64,000 nt of DNA from Pseudomonadota bacterium (GCA_023451375.1 JAEXZS010000078.1:1-64000), one strand, 5' to 3'; numbered from the stretch's first letter, positions 52,803 through 60,752 are shown. Translations and numbers: made by a program. Notes: generated from the letters alone by a model not told the origin.

Positions 52803-53366
52803 ATGAAAACCCCGACTTTCAAGACCTTGGCGATAACCGCGATCGCCGGGCTGACGCTTGCCGCCTGCGCCACGGCCACGCCGTATCAGCCGGCGGGCTA
52901 TAACGGCCAACGCGGCGGCTACGCCGAACAACGGCTGGAGAACGACCGCTTCCGTGTCACCTTTTCCGGCAATTCCCTGACCTCGCGCGAGCAGGTCGAG
53001 ATGTCGCTGCTGCTGCGCTCGGCCGAACTGACGGTCGAGAACGGCTATGACTGGTTCGCCACGGTGAACCGCGCCACCGACCGCGACACCCGCTTCGTCG
53101 GCACGCCGGATCCCTTCTACTCGCGGTACAACAGCTTCTACGGCCCGTATTGGGGCCCGTCGTGGCGGTACTATCGTGGCGGCTTCTGGAGCCCGTGGGA
53201 CAGCTGGGGCGCCAATGACTTCGACGTTCGCCAGGTCGACCGCTACGAGGCCACCGCCGAGATCGTCATGGGACGCGGACCCAAGCCGGCCGGCGACCCC
53301 AACGCCTTCGACGCCCGCGAAGTGATCCAGAACCTCGGCAGTCGCGTCGCCCGTCCGACATCCTGA
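52803..53366 (+). CDS. CC0125/CC1285 family lipoprotein
   Basis: The 187-residue protein has a lipoprotein signal (AITAIAGLTLAAC, Cys22). Its domain starts TPYQPAG then RGGYAEQRLENDRFRVTFSGN and contains LLLRSAELTVENGYDWFATVNR, the hallmark of this Caulobacterales-type family. An aromatic Tyr/Trp/Gly-rich middle (about 105-140) precedes the conserved YEATAEIVMGRG and ARE-VIQNLG end. AAGGAG is 7 nt upstream of the ATG. The function is unknown; outer-membrane anchoring is likely. Confidence 0.85.
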   Translation: MKTPTFKTLAITAIAGLTLAACATATPYQPAGYNGQRGGYAEQRLENDRFRVTFSGNSLTSREQVEMSLLLRSAELTVENGYDWFATVNRATDRDTRFVGTPDPFYSRYNSFYGPYWGPSWRYYRGGFWSPWDSWGANDFDVRQVDRYEATAEIVMGRGPKPAGDPNAFDAREVIQNLGSRVARPTS

Positions 53367-53374
53367 TCGGCCAC

Positions 53375-53480
53375 AGCCTCAAGCAGCGCTCGGCGCGATA
53401 GGCCAATGTGACGGCCTCAAGCAGCGCTAGGCGCGATAGGCCAATGTGACGGGCTCAAGCAGCGCGAAGCGCGATAGGCC
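53375..53480 (+). repeat. Three tandem copies of the 30-nt hairpin repeat (38-bp period)
   Basis: Copies at 53375-53404, 53413-53442 and 53451-53480 follow consensus GGCCT CAAGCA GCGC xxx GCGC GAT AGGCC. The loops are TCG, TAG and GAA. The 8-nt linkers are AATGTGAC both times. The repeat follows the lipoprotein stop by 8 nt and ends 21 nt before the convergent DUF6065 stop. All copies have the same orientation. It is not a CRISPR array because the linkers are identical and short. Confidence 0.85.
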
Positions 53481-53501
53481 AAGAAAGCAAGCGCGTGGGC
53501 G

Positions 53502-54269
53502 TCAGCCCACGCGCGGCGTCTTCAGCCGGCGCTTGTTGATGTGGCTGGGCGGGGCGGTCCCCAGATCCTCGGGAATCTCGCCCTTGAAATAGTAGCGCTG
53601 CCACGCCTCCTTGGCCGCGTCTGGGTCGCCGCCCGCCAGGCGCTGGTTGAAGTCGGTGCGCGCCCGGTTCCACGCCTCGAACTGGCCATGCATCACCGGA
53701 TTGGATTCCAGCGTCCGGATCACCGGCTGGAACTGCTCGACCTTCTTGTGCTCGATCAGATTGATGAAGCAGAAGGGCTCGCCCTTTTCGAACCGCACCC
53801 GGCCCGGCCGCGTGAAGATCCAGTTCATGGTGAAGGGGAAGGGCAGCCAGTCGGTCTCGATCAGGCCGACCAGCGGCTGGATGCCGTCCTTCACATGGTT
53901 GGGCGAGCCCGAGCACATCATCCCCCAGCCCGGCGGCGTGCGGAACAGATACTGCGGATGCATGGTCAGCACCCCGCGCGAGAAGTGCGAGGTGACGAAA
54001 TGCTTCATGTCATGCTGCGGCCGGTCCGGCATGATGACGATGTCGGCCTGCGACGGCCCGCCGTTCCATTCGGCCGCGAAGCCGAACGGGCACAGGATCT
54101 CCCACCCCGTCGTGTTCGCCATGTTCAGCGGCAGGCAGCGGTAGGGGTGACGGCTGGCGAAGGCGTCCATCCAGTTGCGCGACTGCCGGCCGGGCACCAG
54201 GTCCGGCGGCCGGGGCGTCATCGGATAGCATTCCAGTTCCAGCGGGCGCGTCTGCACGGTATCGACCAT
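53502..54269 (-). CDS. DUF6065 family protein
   Basis: The 255-residue soluble protein has no signal peptide. Characteristic segments are HPYRCLPLNMANTTGWEILCPFGFAAEWNGG, SHFSRGVLTMHPQYLFRTPPGWGMMCSGSPN and GLIETDWLPFPFTMNW. They resemble proteins with a cupin-like jellyroll and unknown reaction. It is divergent from the prolyl-tRNA deacylase gene (23 bp between starts). No function is assigned. Confidence 0.8.
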   Translation of the reverse strand: MVDTVQTRPLELECYPMTPRPPDLVPGRQSRNWMDAFASRHPYRCLPLNMANTTGWEILCPFGFAAEWNGGPSQADIVIMPDRPQHDMKHFVTSHFSRGVLTMHPQYLFRTPPGWGMMCSGSPNHVKDGIQPLVGLIETDWLPFPFTMNWIFTRPGRVRFEKGEPFCFINLIEHKKVEQFQPVIRTLESNPVMHGQFEAWNRARTDFNQRLAGGDPDAAKEAWQRYYFKGEIPEDLGTAPPSHINKRRLKTPRVG

Positions 54270-54292
54270 GAAACCTCAGTATCGCGACGCAC

Positions 54293-54808
54293 ATGACCGC
54301 TCAACCTGCCTTCGACCGAGACCGGCTTCTGGACTGGATGGCCGAGCACGGGATCGACCACCTCACCCACGACCATCCGGCCGTCTTCCGCGTCGAGGAA
54401 GGGCTGGAGTTGAAGGCCGCCATGCCCGGCGCCCACACCAAGAACCTCTTCCTCAAGGACAAGAAGGGCCGGCTGTGGCTCATCTCGGCCCGCCAGGACA
54501 CGGTCATCGACCTGAAGCGCGCGCCGTCGCTCATCGGCTCGGACCGCCTGTCGTTCGGCAATGAAGTCCTGATGTGGGAAACGCTGGGGGTCCGCCCTGG
54601 CTCGGTCACGGCGCTGGGCCTCATCAACGACCTCGACCGTCGCGTCGGCTTCGTCCTGGACCGTCGCCTGTGGGAAGCGGACATCATCAACTTCCACCCC
54701 CTGACCAATACGGCCACCACGGCGCTGGACCAGACGGCGTTCCGGCGTGTGCTGGTCCTGCTGGGGCGGGACCCGCTGGTGGTGGATTTCGAGGCGCCGG
54801 AGAGGTGA
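54293..54808 (+). CDS. Prolyl-tRNA editing protein, ProXp-ala/YbaK-type
   Basis: The 171-residue protein has the YbaK/ProRS insertion-domain fold: GAHTKNLFLKDKKGRLWLIS with the catalytic Lys of the TKNLFL loop, SFGNEVLMWETLGVRPGSVTALGLIND, and FHPLTNTATTAL. Enzymes of this type deacylate Ala-tRNA-Pro. The ATG at 54293 lacks a clear ribosome binding site. The start-to-start distance to the DUF6065 gene is 23 bp, so promoters overlap coding sequence. Confidence 0.9.
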   Translation: MTAQPAFDRDRLLDWMAEHGIDHLTHDHPAVFRVEEGLELKAAMPGAHTKNLFLKDKKGRLWLISARQDTVIDLKRAPSLIGSDRLSFGNEVLMWETLGVRPGSVTALGLINDLDRRVGFVLDRRLWEADIINFHPLTNTATTALDQTAFRRVLVLLGRDPLVVDFEAPER

Positions 54809-54914
54809 GGCGAAGATTTGGCCCCGACTGGGCTTTCCCAGCCTCTCTAGCCCCCATAGACACCCCGCGCGGCTCCTTCACCGCAAAGCGCGATCGACGT
54901 CGGGCATGACCGAT

Positions 54915-55856
54915 CTACTCCGCGTCCGGCTGCCCCGTTCGCGATTGATGTCCAAGGAAGACCTCGACCGCGGGATGGGCGGCCGCGAAGCGTCTAAGAC
55001 GATCCGAAGAGCGCTCCGCGGCCTGCCGGGCGGCGGCGGGAACAGGCTGGGGCATTCCCGCCTCCCAGCCCAGGCGGGTGCTGACGGCATCGCCGACCAC
55101 CAGCTTTGCCCCGTCGACGGCGTTGATCAAATAGGCGGTTGAGCCTGCGGAATGCCCTGGAACATGGATGGCCCAGACCGAACCGTCGCCGAACACGTTC
55201 AGGACGCCTTCAAAGGCGCCGTCGGGATCGGGTTGGAAGGCCCATTCGCGCAAGGGGCCATATCCTCTGAGGATGGCGTCGGCAGGGCTGCCCAGCAACA
55301 GATTGATCCGGCTGCGTTCCTGCGCCTCGCCCCGGCCGACATAGACAGGCGTTGTCACGGGCAGATCGATCAGGCCGCCGATGTGATCGAAATGAAGGTG
55401 GGTGACGAACACCGCGCGGGGGGCGACTTGTCCGGCCAGCCATTGCTCTGTCGTCTGCTCGGTCCGGACGCCGAGGTCTTGGACGCCGCGTCGCATGATG
55501 GCGTTCAGTCGGCTGTCGAGATCGGTCGAAACCCCGCTGTCGATCAGCACCCGGCCGAACAAGGGATGGTCAAGGGCATAGGCATAGATGACGGCCTCTT
55601 CGTCACCCTTCGGCACGGCGCTCGTGCGCGGATCATTGCGGTCGATGAAGGCGCCGCGTCCGCCCGTCCACCGCGCGAAGGCTGTGCGCTGGAACGTCAC
55701 GATGCCCGTCCGCGCCAGGCTGGCCTCCATGTCCGAAGTCGCCGCCTGGACGCCGAGGTCGGCCGGGACGGTCGGGTGCCGGGTTGTCGGGGTCGCGCAG
55801 CCGGGCAAGGCGAGAACAGCGATGCCGGCGAGTATGGATGGGATTGAGCGCGACAT
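54915..55856 (-). CDS. Lipoprotein MBL-fold hydrolase (AHL lactonase-like)
   Basis: The 313-residue metallo-beta-lactamase-fold protein has a lipoprotein signal (AGIAVLALPGC). Metal ligands are visible in VFVTHLHFDHIGG (HxHxDH), VPGHSAGS (third His), VVGDAV (bridging Asp) and the late GHQ. The arrangement resembles N-acyl-homoserine lactonases and related lactonases, but the natural substrate is unknown. It is divergent from a DUF2975/XRE pair across an AT-rich gap containing small palindromes. Confidence 0.82.
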   Translation of the reverse strand: MSRSIPSILAGIAVLALPGCATPTTRHPTVPADLGVQAATSDMEASLARTGIVTFQRTAFARWTGGRGAFIDRNDPRTSAVPKGDEEAVIYAYALDHPLFGRVLIDSGVSTDLDSRLNAIMRRGVQDLGVRTEQTTEQWLAGQVAPRAVFVTHLHFDHIGGLIDLPVTTPVYVGRGEAQERSRINLLLGSPADAILRGYGPLREWAFQPDPDGAFEGVLNVFGDGSVWAIHVPGHSAGSTAYLINAVDGAKLVVGDAVSTRLGWEAGMPQPVPAAARQAAERSSDRLRRFAAAHPAVEVFLGHQSRTGQPDAE

Positions 55857-55888
55857 GGCGTATCCTCGATTGCCCTGGAATGCATATC

Positions 55889-55918
55889 GAAATACATAAA
55901 AATATTTCTGTCAAACAG
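55889..55918. promoter_or_regulatory. AT-rich divergent regulatory region with small palindromes
   Basis: Within an unusually AT-rich stretch, GAAATA (55889-55894) and TATTTC (55903-55908) form an inverted repeat with 8-bp spacer. CTGT-CAA-ACAG follows at 55908-55918. It lies between the MBL gene and the DUF2975/XRE pair, where the XRE protein may bind. Binding is inferred from position only. Confidence 0.35.
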
Positions 55919-55936
55919 ATGTTCTGCGAAGGCGAC

Positions 55937-56539
55937 ATGGCTCTGATCATCGACTATCCGCCGCCTGCTCCGACCGAGCCTCTTGCGTTCGCCCGCATCC
56001 GGCGACTCAGTCGGCCGCTGGAGTGGCTGTTCGCCGCCCTGTTCGGCGCGGCGGCCTTGCTGCTCGCCCTCGCGGTCATCGCCGTTCTCGCCTACGCTGG
56101 AACCCGCCTGCAGGTCTGGCCGGGCGGCATGCAGATTTTCATCGAGGCGGAAGCTCCGCCGCTGCATCCCGGCTGGACGACGGTGGGAAGCCTTCCGGGC
56201 ATTCAAAAGCTGGCGCTCGCGACCTCCGCCACCGTGATGATGACGCCGGCCCTGGCGGTGCTGTGGCAACTCAGGCGATTGTTCGGTCTCTACGGCCAGG
56301 GTGTCGTTCTTGCGGCCGAGAACGCCCGCTGCATGAGGACGATCGCCCTCTGGCTGATCGCCTATGCGGCGGCTCCGACCTTGGGTCATGTGGTGGTGAC
56401 GCTTGCAGGGTTCGACGATGACGGCTGGCTAAGGATCGATAGCCTTAAGGCTCTGGGTCTGGGCCTGATCCTGTTCGTCGTCGCCCGGGTGATGGCGTGG
56501 GCGGCCGAAGTCCATGACGACGCGTCGCGGTTCGTCTGA
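55937..56539 (+). CDS. DUF2975 membrane protein
   Basis: The 200-residue protein has four hydrophobic segments (LEWLFAALFGAAALLLALAV, LALATSATVMMTPALAVL, ALWLIAYAAAPTLGHVV, LGLGLILFVVARVMAW). The DUF2975 motif LRRLFGLYGQGVVLAAENARCMRTI is clear. The ATG at 55937 has AAGG 5 nt upstream. It is linked by a one-base TGATG overlap to a small XRE regulator. DUF2975-XRE pairs are common, and the pair may form a membrane-tethered or autoregulated unit. Function is unknown. Confidence 0.85.
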   Translation: MALIIDYPPPAPTEPLAFARIRRLSRPLEWLFAALFGAAALLLALAVIAVLAYAGTRLQVWPGGMQIFIEAEAPPLHPGWTTVGSLPGIQKLALATSATVMMTPALAVLWQLRRLFGLYGQGVVLAAENARCMRTIALWLIAYAAAPTLGHVVVTLAGFDDDGWLRIDSLKALGLGLILFVVARVMAWAAEVHDDASRFV

Positions 56540-56823
56540 TGCCCATCATTGTTCGTCTCGATGTGGTCATGGCCCGGCGAAAAGTGCGTTCAAAGGCCCT
56601 CGCGCGCGCCATCGGAATCTCAGAGACCAATCTGTCCCTGCTTAAGTCCGCCAAGGTGCGCGGCGTGCGGTTGGCCACTCTCGACGCCATCTGTCGATAC
56701 TTGAACTGCTCGCCCGCCGACATTCTGGAGTACGTGCCTGCCTCCGAGGCGGGTGCGAGCGAGGCGCCGAACCCAGACGCCGCCGGAGCGGAAAGAATCC
56801 ACGCCGAGCGCCGAGGGGGATGA
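56539..56823 (+). CDS. XRE-family (YozG-like) small DNA-binding regulator
   Basis: The 94-residue protein has a Cro/CI helix-turn-helix: MARRKVRSKALARAIGISETNLSLLK (about 11-36), then TLDAICRYLNCSPADILEYVP (47-66). The C-terminal tail is unstructured. Such small regulators accompany DUF2975 membrane proteins and probably control their own operon. Its ATG shares one base with the DUF2975 stop. A 238-bp gap follows; I see no feature there. Confidence 0.88.
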   Translation: MPIIVRLDVVMARRKVRSKALARAIGISETNLSLLKSAKVRGVRLATLDAICRYLNCSPADILEYVPASEAGASEAPNPDAAGAERIHAERRGG

Positions 56824-57061
56824 CATCCAACTGAACCGCCCATGTCCGCGTCCCGCCGCCTGCGGGAACTTAGCGGTCCGCGCGCGTCGCCGTCCGGCCT
56901 AGTGCGATCCCCAATCCGGAGGTTCTGTCTCCGGCGGGGGCAGTCCGCATCCGCTCCGTCCGACGCCGACATAGGCGTTCATTCGACTCAATGCTTGATG
57001 CCGGCGCATCCCGACGCCATTTGGGCCGTTACGCCTCATCGAGCCCCACACGGACCCGACC

Positions 57062-57955
57062 ATGACCTTCGCCGACCCCAGCCTCTCCGACGACCTGATC
57101 AAGGAAGGCTCCGACGCCGCCTTCATGACCGACGTGATCGAGGCGTCGAAGCTGCAACCGGTGATCGTCGACTTCTGGGCCACCTGGTGCGGCCCGTGCC
57201 GGACCTTGGGACCGGCGCTGGAGAAGGCCGTGCGCGCCGCCAAGGGGGCGGTGAAGATGGTCAAGATCGACGTGGACAAGAACCCCGCCTATGCGGGCCA
57301 GTTGCGGGTGCAGTCGATCCCGACGGTCTACGCCTTCGTCAACGGCCAGCCGGTTGACGGTTTCCAGGGCGCCATTCCCGACAGCCAGATCAAGGCCTTC
57401 ATCGACAAGCTGACGGGCGGTCAGGGCGGGTCCACCGAGACCGCGCAGCTGCTGGAGCTGGGCGAGGAATCGCTGAGTCTCAACGACTTCGGCGGCGCGG
57501 CCCAGGCCTTCGCCCACGTGTTGTCGATCGAGCCGGACAACGAGAAGGCCATCGCCGGCATGGCGCGGGTCTATCTGGCGGGCGGCGACCGCGAACAGGC
57601 CCTGCAGACCATCGCCATGGCGCCTCAGGATTCGAAGGATCCCGCGGTTCAGAGCGTACGCGCCCAGCTGGCCCTGGCGGCCAAGGCGCCCTCCGGCGCC
57701 GCGGCGGAGCTGCAAGCCAAGGTCGCGGCCGATCCGAACGATCACCAGGCCCGCTTCGACCTGGCCGAGGCTCAGAGCGCGGCCGGCGACTTCAAGGGCG
57801 CCGTCGACAACCTGCTGCACATCGTCCAGGCCGACCGCGAATGGAACGACCAGGCGGCGCGCAAGCAGCTGCTGACAATCTTCGAGGCGGCCGGGCTCAG
57901 TTCGGACGTCGCCAGGGACGGACGACGCCGGCTGTCGTCCATCCTGTTCTCCTAA
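57062..57955 (+). CDS. cnoX: Thioredoxin-TPR co-chaperone CnoX (YbbN)
   Basis: The 297-residue protein has a thioredoxin domain (1-115) with an intact WCGPC site (Cys43, Cys46, in FWATWCGPCRTLG). A tetratricopeptide-rich C-terminal domain (about 130-290) follows. CnoX proteins bind unfolded proteins after oxidative stress and hand them to GroEL and DnaK. An intact CxxC site suggests redox activity, which the E. coli protein lacks. It belongs functionally with the chaperone genes elsewhere in the window. Confidence 0.9.
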   Translation: MTFADPSLSDDLIKEGSDAAFMTDVIEASKLQPVIVDFWATWCGPCRTLGPALEKAVRAAKGAVKMVKIDVDKNPAYAGQLRVQSIPTVYAFVNGQPVDGFQGAIPDSQIKAFIDKLTGGQGGSTETAQLLELGEESLSLNDFGGAAQAFAHVLSIEPDNEKAIAGMARVYLAGGDREQALQTIAMAPQDSKDPAVQSVRAQLALAAKAPSGAAAELQAKVAADPNDHQARFDLAEAQSAAGDFKGAVDNLLHIVQADREWNDQAARKQLLTIFEAAGLSSDVARDGRRRLSSILFS

Positions 57956-57957
57956 CC

Positions 57958-57987
57958 GGTCTAGAGCAGCGCCAAGCGCGGTAGGCC
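57958..57987 (+). repeat. Diverged copy of the 30-nt hairpin before the LON-domain gene
   Basis: The copy reads GGTCT AGAGCA GCGC CAA GCGC GGT AGGCC. The outer stem still pairs (with one T-G wobble), but the bulge begins AG rather than CA and the loop is CAA. It ends 17 nt before the ATG at 58005, and the AGAAGGA ribosome site follows it. Confidence 0.75.
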
Positions 57988-58004
57988 AGAAAGAAGGATC
58001 AACG

Positions 58005-58664
58005 ATGCCGCAGGGCTACGTTCGGGCGCTGGACCTGCCGCAGGTGATCCCCGTCTTTCCGCTGGCCGGGGCGGTGGTCCTGCCGCGCGGCCAGCTGCCG
58101 CTGAACATCTTCGAGCCGCGCTATCTGAACATGATCGACGACGCCATGGCCGGCGACCGGATCATCGGCATGGTCCAGCCTTTGGGCGGGTCGCCGACCC
58201 TGCCGGGCCTCTCGCACGTCGGTTGCGCCGGGCGGATCACCAGCTTCGCCGAAACCTCGGACGGGCGCTATCTGATCACCCTGACCGGCGTGTCGCGGTT
58301 CCGCATCGCCACGGAGCTGCCGGTCAAGACCCCCTACCGCCAGGTCCGCGCCCGGTTCGACGATTACGCCGCCGACCTGACCGCGCCCGGCGAAGCGCCG
58401 GACTTCGATCGCCACGCCTTCCTCGACGCCCTGCGCGGCTATCTGGCCAACCGGTCGCTGGACATCGACTGGGAAACCGCCGAGTCCGCGCCGATGGAGG
58501 CCCTGGTCAACAGCCTGTCCATGGCCCTGCCGTTTGATCCGCCGGAGAAGCAGGCGCTGCTGGAATGCATGACGCTGATGGACCGTGCCGACGCCTTGAC
58601 CGCCCTGATGCGCATCGACGCCGCCGACGGCGGCGAGGACAGTCCGCCGCATTCGATGCAGTAA
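58005..58664 (+). CDS. LON peptidase N-terminal domain-like protein
   Basis: The 219-residue protein is a stand-alone Lon N-terminal (substrate-binding) domain: IPVFPLAGAVVLPRGQLPLNIFEPRYLNMIDDAM, IGMVQPLGG and VGCAGRITSFAET. The C-terminal half is helical. It lacks ATPase and protease domains. It may act as a substrate adaptor. It follows cnoX in the same direction, with a hairpin between. Confidence 0.88.
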   Translation: MPQGYVRALDLPQVIPVFPLAGAVVLPRGQLPLNIFEPRYLNMIDDAMAGDRIIGMVQPLGGSPTLPGLSHVGCAGRITSFAETSDGRYLITLTGVSRFRIATELPVKTPYRQVRARFDDYAADLTAPGEAPDFDRHAFLDALRGYLANRSLDIDWETAESAPMEALVNSLSMALPFDPPEKQALLECMTLMDRADALTALMRIDAADGGEDSPPHSMQ

Positions 58665-58715
58665 CGCCTCCTCTTCCTTAGACTTGGCGCGCCGCCTGAC
58701 GCTGGCCTACAACCC

Positions 58716-58745
58716 GGCCTCAAGCAGCGCGATGCGCGATAGGCC
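58716..58745 (+). repeat. 30-nt hairpin copy in the Trm112 leader
   Basis: The copy reads GGCCT CAAGCA GCGC GAT GCGC GAT AGGCC, with perfect outer and inner stems. It ends 7 nt before the ATG of the Trm112-like gene, overlapping where the ribosome binding site should be. This placement would make it able to affect translation initiation. Confidence 0.85.
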
Positions 58746-58752
58746 CAAAAGA

Positions 58753-58947
58753 ATGAGCGACGCCTTCAACACCCCCGTCTCGGTCGATCCGCGCCTGCTG
58801 GAGGTGCTGGTCTGTCCGGTCACGCGCGGCCGCCTGACGTATGATCGCGAGGCCGGCGAACTGATCTCCGCCGGCGCCAAGCTGGCCTATCCGATCCGCG
58901 AGGGCGTGCCGGTAATGCTGCCCGAGGAAGCGCGCCCGCTCGACTGA
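58753..58947 (+). CDS. Trm112 family protein
   Basis: The 64-residue protein has the Trm112p-like motif LLEVLVCPVTRGRLTYDREAGELIS and ends AYPIREGVPVMLPEEARPLD. In bacteria it is a small protein often encoded near gshB-like or envelope genes, with unclear role. One Cys (of the usual zinc pairs) is visible, so metal binding is not secure. The start at 58753 directly follows the hairpin repeat and lacks a normal ribosome binding site. Confidence 0.88.
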   Translation: MSDAFNTPVSVDPRLLEVLVCPVTRGRLTYDREAGELISAGAKLAYPIREGVPVMLPEEARPLD

Positions 58948-59012
58948 CTGTTCCGCTGAGCGGCGGGGAGGGGTTGCGCCAGCTTAGCCGCGCCACCATT
59001 CCGTATTGCCCC

Positions 59013-59080
59013 GGCCTCAAGCAGCGCGAAGCGCGACAGGCCAACAAACAGGCCTCAAGCAGCGCGAAGCGCGATAGGCC
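59013..59080 (+). repeat. Two tandem 30-nt hairpin copies in the gshB leader
   Basis: Copies at 59013-59042 and 59051-59080 keep the 38-bp period seen at 53.4 kb. Both have GAA loops and perfect stems; the first has GAC instead of GAT in the 3' bulge. The second ends 19 nt before the gshB ATG at 59100, and the AAGGAAGGA ribosome site lies between. Confidence 0.85.
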
Positions 59081-59099
59081 CACAAAGGAAGGACCCGCG

Positions 59100-60047
59100 A
59101 TGCTGAAGGTCGCCATCCAGATGGACCCGATCGAGGCCGTCAACATCGCCTCAGACACCACCTTCCTGATGGCCATGACCGGCCAGGAGCGGGGGCATCG
59201 CCTGTGGGTCTATGACTTCCGCACCCTGGCGCTGGAGGAGGGCCGCCTCTACTGCCGCGCGCGGTCGGTGATCCTGCGCCAGACCGTCGGCGATCACGTG
59301 AGCCTCGGCGACTGGGAAAGGCTGGACCTGGGCCGCGACGTGGACGTGATCCTGATGCGCCAGGACCCGCCGTTCGATATGGCCTATGTCACCGCAACCT
59401 ATCTCTTGGAGACGGTCCACCCCCGAACCCTGGTGGTCAACGATCCTGGCGAGGTCCGTTCCGCGCCGGAGAAGCTGCTGGTCACCCGCTTCCGCGATCT
59501 GACGCCGCCGACGCTGGTCTCGTCCGACCCGGTGGCCCTGGTCGCCTTCCATGAGAAACACGGCGACGTGGTGCTGAAGCCCCTGCACGGCGCGGCCGGT
59601 TCGGGCGTGGTGCGGCTGAAGGCGGGCGACCCGAACCTGGAGGCGTTGATCGAGATCCACGCCACGGGCAGCCGCGATCCGCTGGTGATCCAGAAATTCC
59701 TGCCCGCCGTCTCCGCCGGGGACAAGCGCATTCTCCTGGTCGACGGCGAGCCGGTCGGCGCCATCAACCGCATCCCGGCCAAGGACCAGGTCCGCTCCAA
59801 CTTGCGCGTGGGCGGCACCGCCGCGCCGGTCGAACTGACGCCGCGCGACCTGGAGATATGCAAGGCGATCGGCCCGACGCTGAAGGAACGCGGCCTGATC
59901 TTCGTCGGCATCGACGTGATCGGCGACTGGCTGACCGAGATCAACGTCACCTCCCCCACCGGCGCCCAGCAGCTGAAGGCCTTCACCGGCGTCGACGCCA
60001 CGGCGGCGATGTGGGACGTGATCGAAAAGAAACGCGCCGCGAACTGA
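59100..60047 (+). CDS. gshB: Glutathione synthetase
   Basis: The 315-residue ATP-grasp enzyme joins gamma-glutamylcysteine to glycine. It begins MLKVAIQMDPIEAVNIASDTTFLM, with RQDPPFDMAYVTATYLLE, VVLKPLHGAAGSGVV and LTEINVTSPTGAQQL in the correct order. AAGGAAGGA lies 6-7 nt before the ATG at 59100. Two hairpin repeats precede it. Glutaredoxin 3 at 6.9 kb uses its product. Confidence 0.97.
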   Translation: MLKVAIQMDPIEAVNIASDTTFLMAMTGQERGHRLWVYDFRTLALEEGRLYCRARSVILRQTVGDHVSLGDWERLDLGRDVDVILMRQDPPFDMAYVTATYLLETVHPRTLVVNDPGEVRSAPEKLLVTRFRDLTPPTLVSSDPVALVAFHEKHGDVVLKPLHGAAGSGVVRLKAGDPNLEALIEIHATGSRDPLVIQKFLPAVSAGDKRILLVDGEPVGAINRIPAKDQVRSNLRVGGTAAPVELTPRDLEICKAIGPTLKERGLIFVGIDVIGDWLTEINVTSPTGAQQLKAFTGVDATAAMWDVIEKKRAAN

Positions 60048-60071
60048 CGGCGCGGCCACAAGGGGGAATCC

Positions 60072-60752
60072 ATGAGACCGCTTCATCTGACGTCGGCCGT
60101 CCTGGGCCTGGCGTTCGCCGCCTCGTCCGCCGTGGCGCAGGAGGCGCCGCGTCGTCCGTCCGTCGAGACCCTGGAGCGGATCATCGAAACCCGCACGCCC
60201 GAGACCCGCGTCGCCGCGCCGGATCACGACCGCATCACCGCCCGCCGCATCGACATCGTCGACGAGAACGGCGTAATCCGCATGACCCTGTCGGGCAAGA
60301 CGCCGGCGCCGATCATCGACGGCATCCAGTACAAGCGCGCCTTCAACGTCTCCGGCCTGATCCTCTATGACGAGAACGGCAGCGAGCGCGGCGGCTTCGG
60401 CGTCGGCGACGTGGACGGCGGCATGGCCGTGCTGGCGCTGAACCATCCGGCGATGGACGCCATCGGCTGGCGCGTGGCGCCCGACGGCGCGGTCAGCTTC
60501 TCGATCAATCAGGCGCCGCCGCTGATCCGCGAAACCGCGCTGGGCGACCGGCTGGTTCCGGGCGTGGAAACGCCGACGCGCATCCGGATGACTGTGGCGG
60601 CGGACGGCGCGCCGGCCATCGCCCTGAACGACAAGTCCGACCGGACGCGCCTCCGTCTGACCGTGACCGAGGAAGGCTACGGCGCGATTGAGTTCCTCAA
60701 CGCCGAAGGCGAGGTGGTCCACACCCTGGCTCCGGAGGCCGACCTCCCCTGA
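60072..60752 (+). CDS. Exported protein of unknown function with beta-rich repeats
   Basis: The 226-residue protein has a signal peptide (TSAVLGLAFAASSAVA, cleavage near QEA). The rest consists of short beta-like units such as RIDIVDENGVIRMTLSGK, LILYDENGSERGGFGVGD and LRLTVTEEGYGAIEFLNAEGEVVHTL. The pattern recalls lipid- or sugar-decorated surface proteins with repeated DENG turns. No family is assigned. It follows gshB by 24 bp. Confidence 0.75.
   Translation: MRPLHLTSAVLGLAFAASSAVAQEAPRRPSVETLERIIETRTPETRVAAPDHDRITARRIDIVDENGVIRMTLSGKTPAPIIDGIQYKRAFNVSGLILYDENGSERGGFGVGDVDGGMAVLALNHPAMDAIGWRVAPDGAVSFSINQAPPLIRETALGDRLVPGVETPTRIRMTVAADGAPAIALNDKSDRTRLRLTVTEEGYGAIEFLNAEGEVVHTLAPEADLP

Noticed and set aside
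53375..53480. CRISPR array
   Set aside because: The repeat units are hairpins with identical 8-nt linkers and there are no cas genes; spacers in CRISPR arrays are unique and longer.
56824..57061. Possible small gene between the XRE regulator and cnoX
   Set aside because: Reading frames here are short, lack ribosome binding sites and have Arg/Pro/Ser-rich shadow composition. I see no gene or RNA in this gap.
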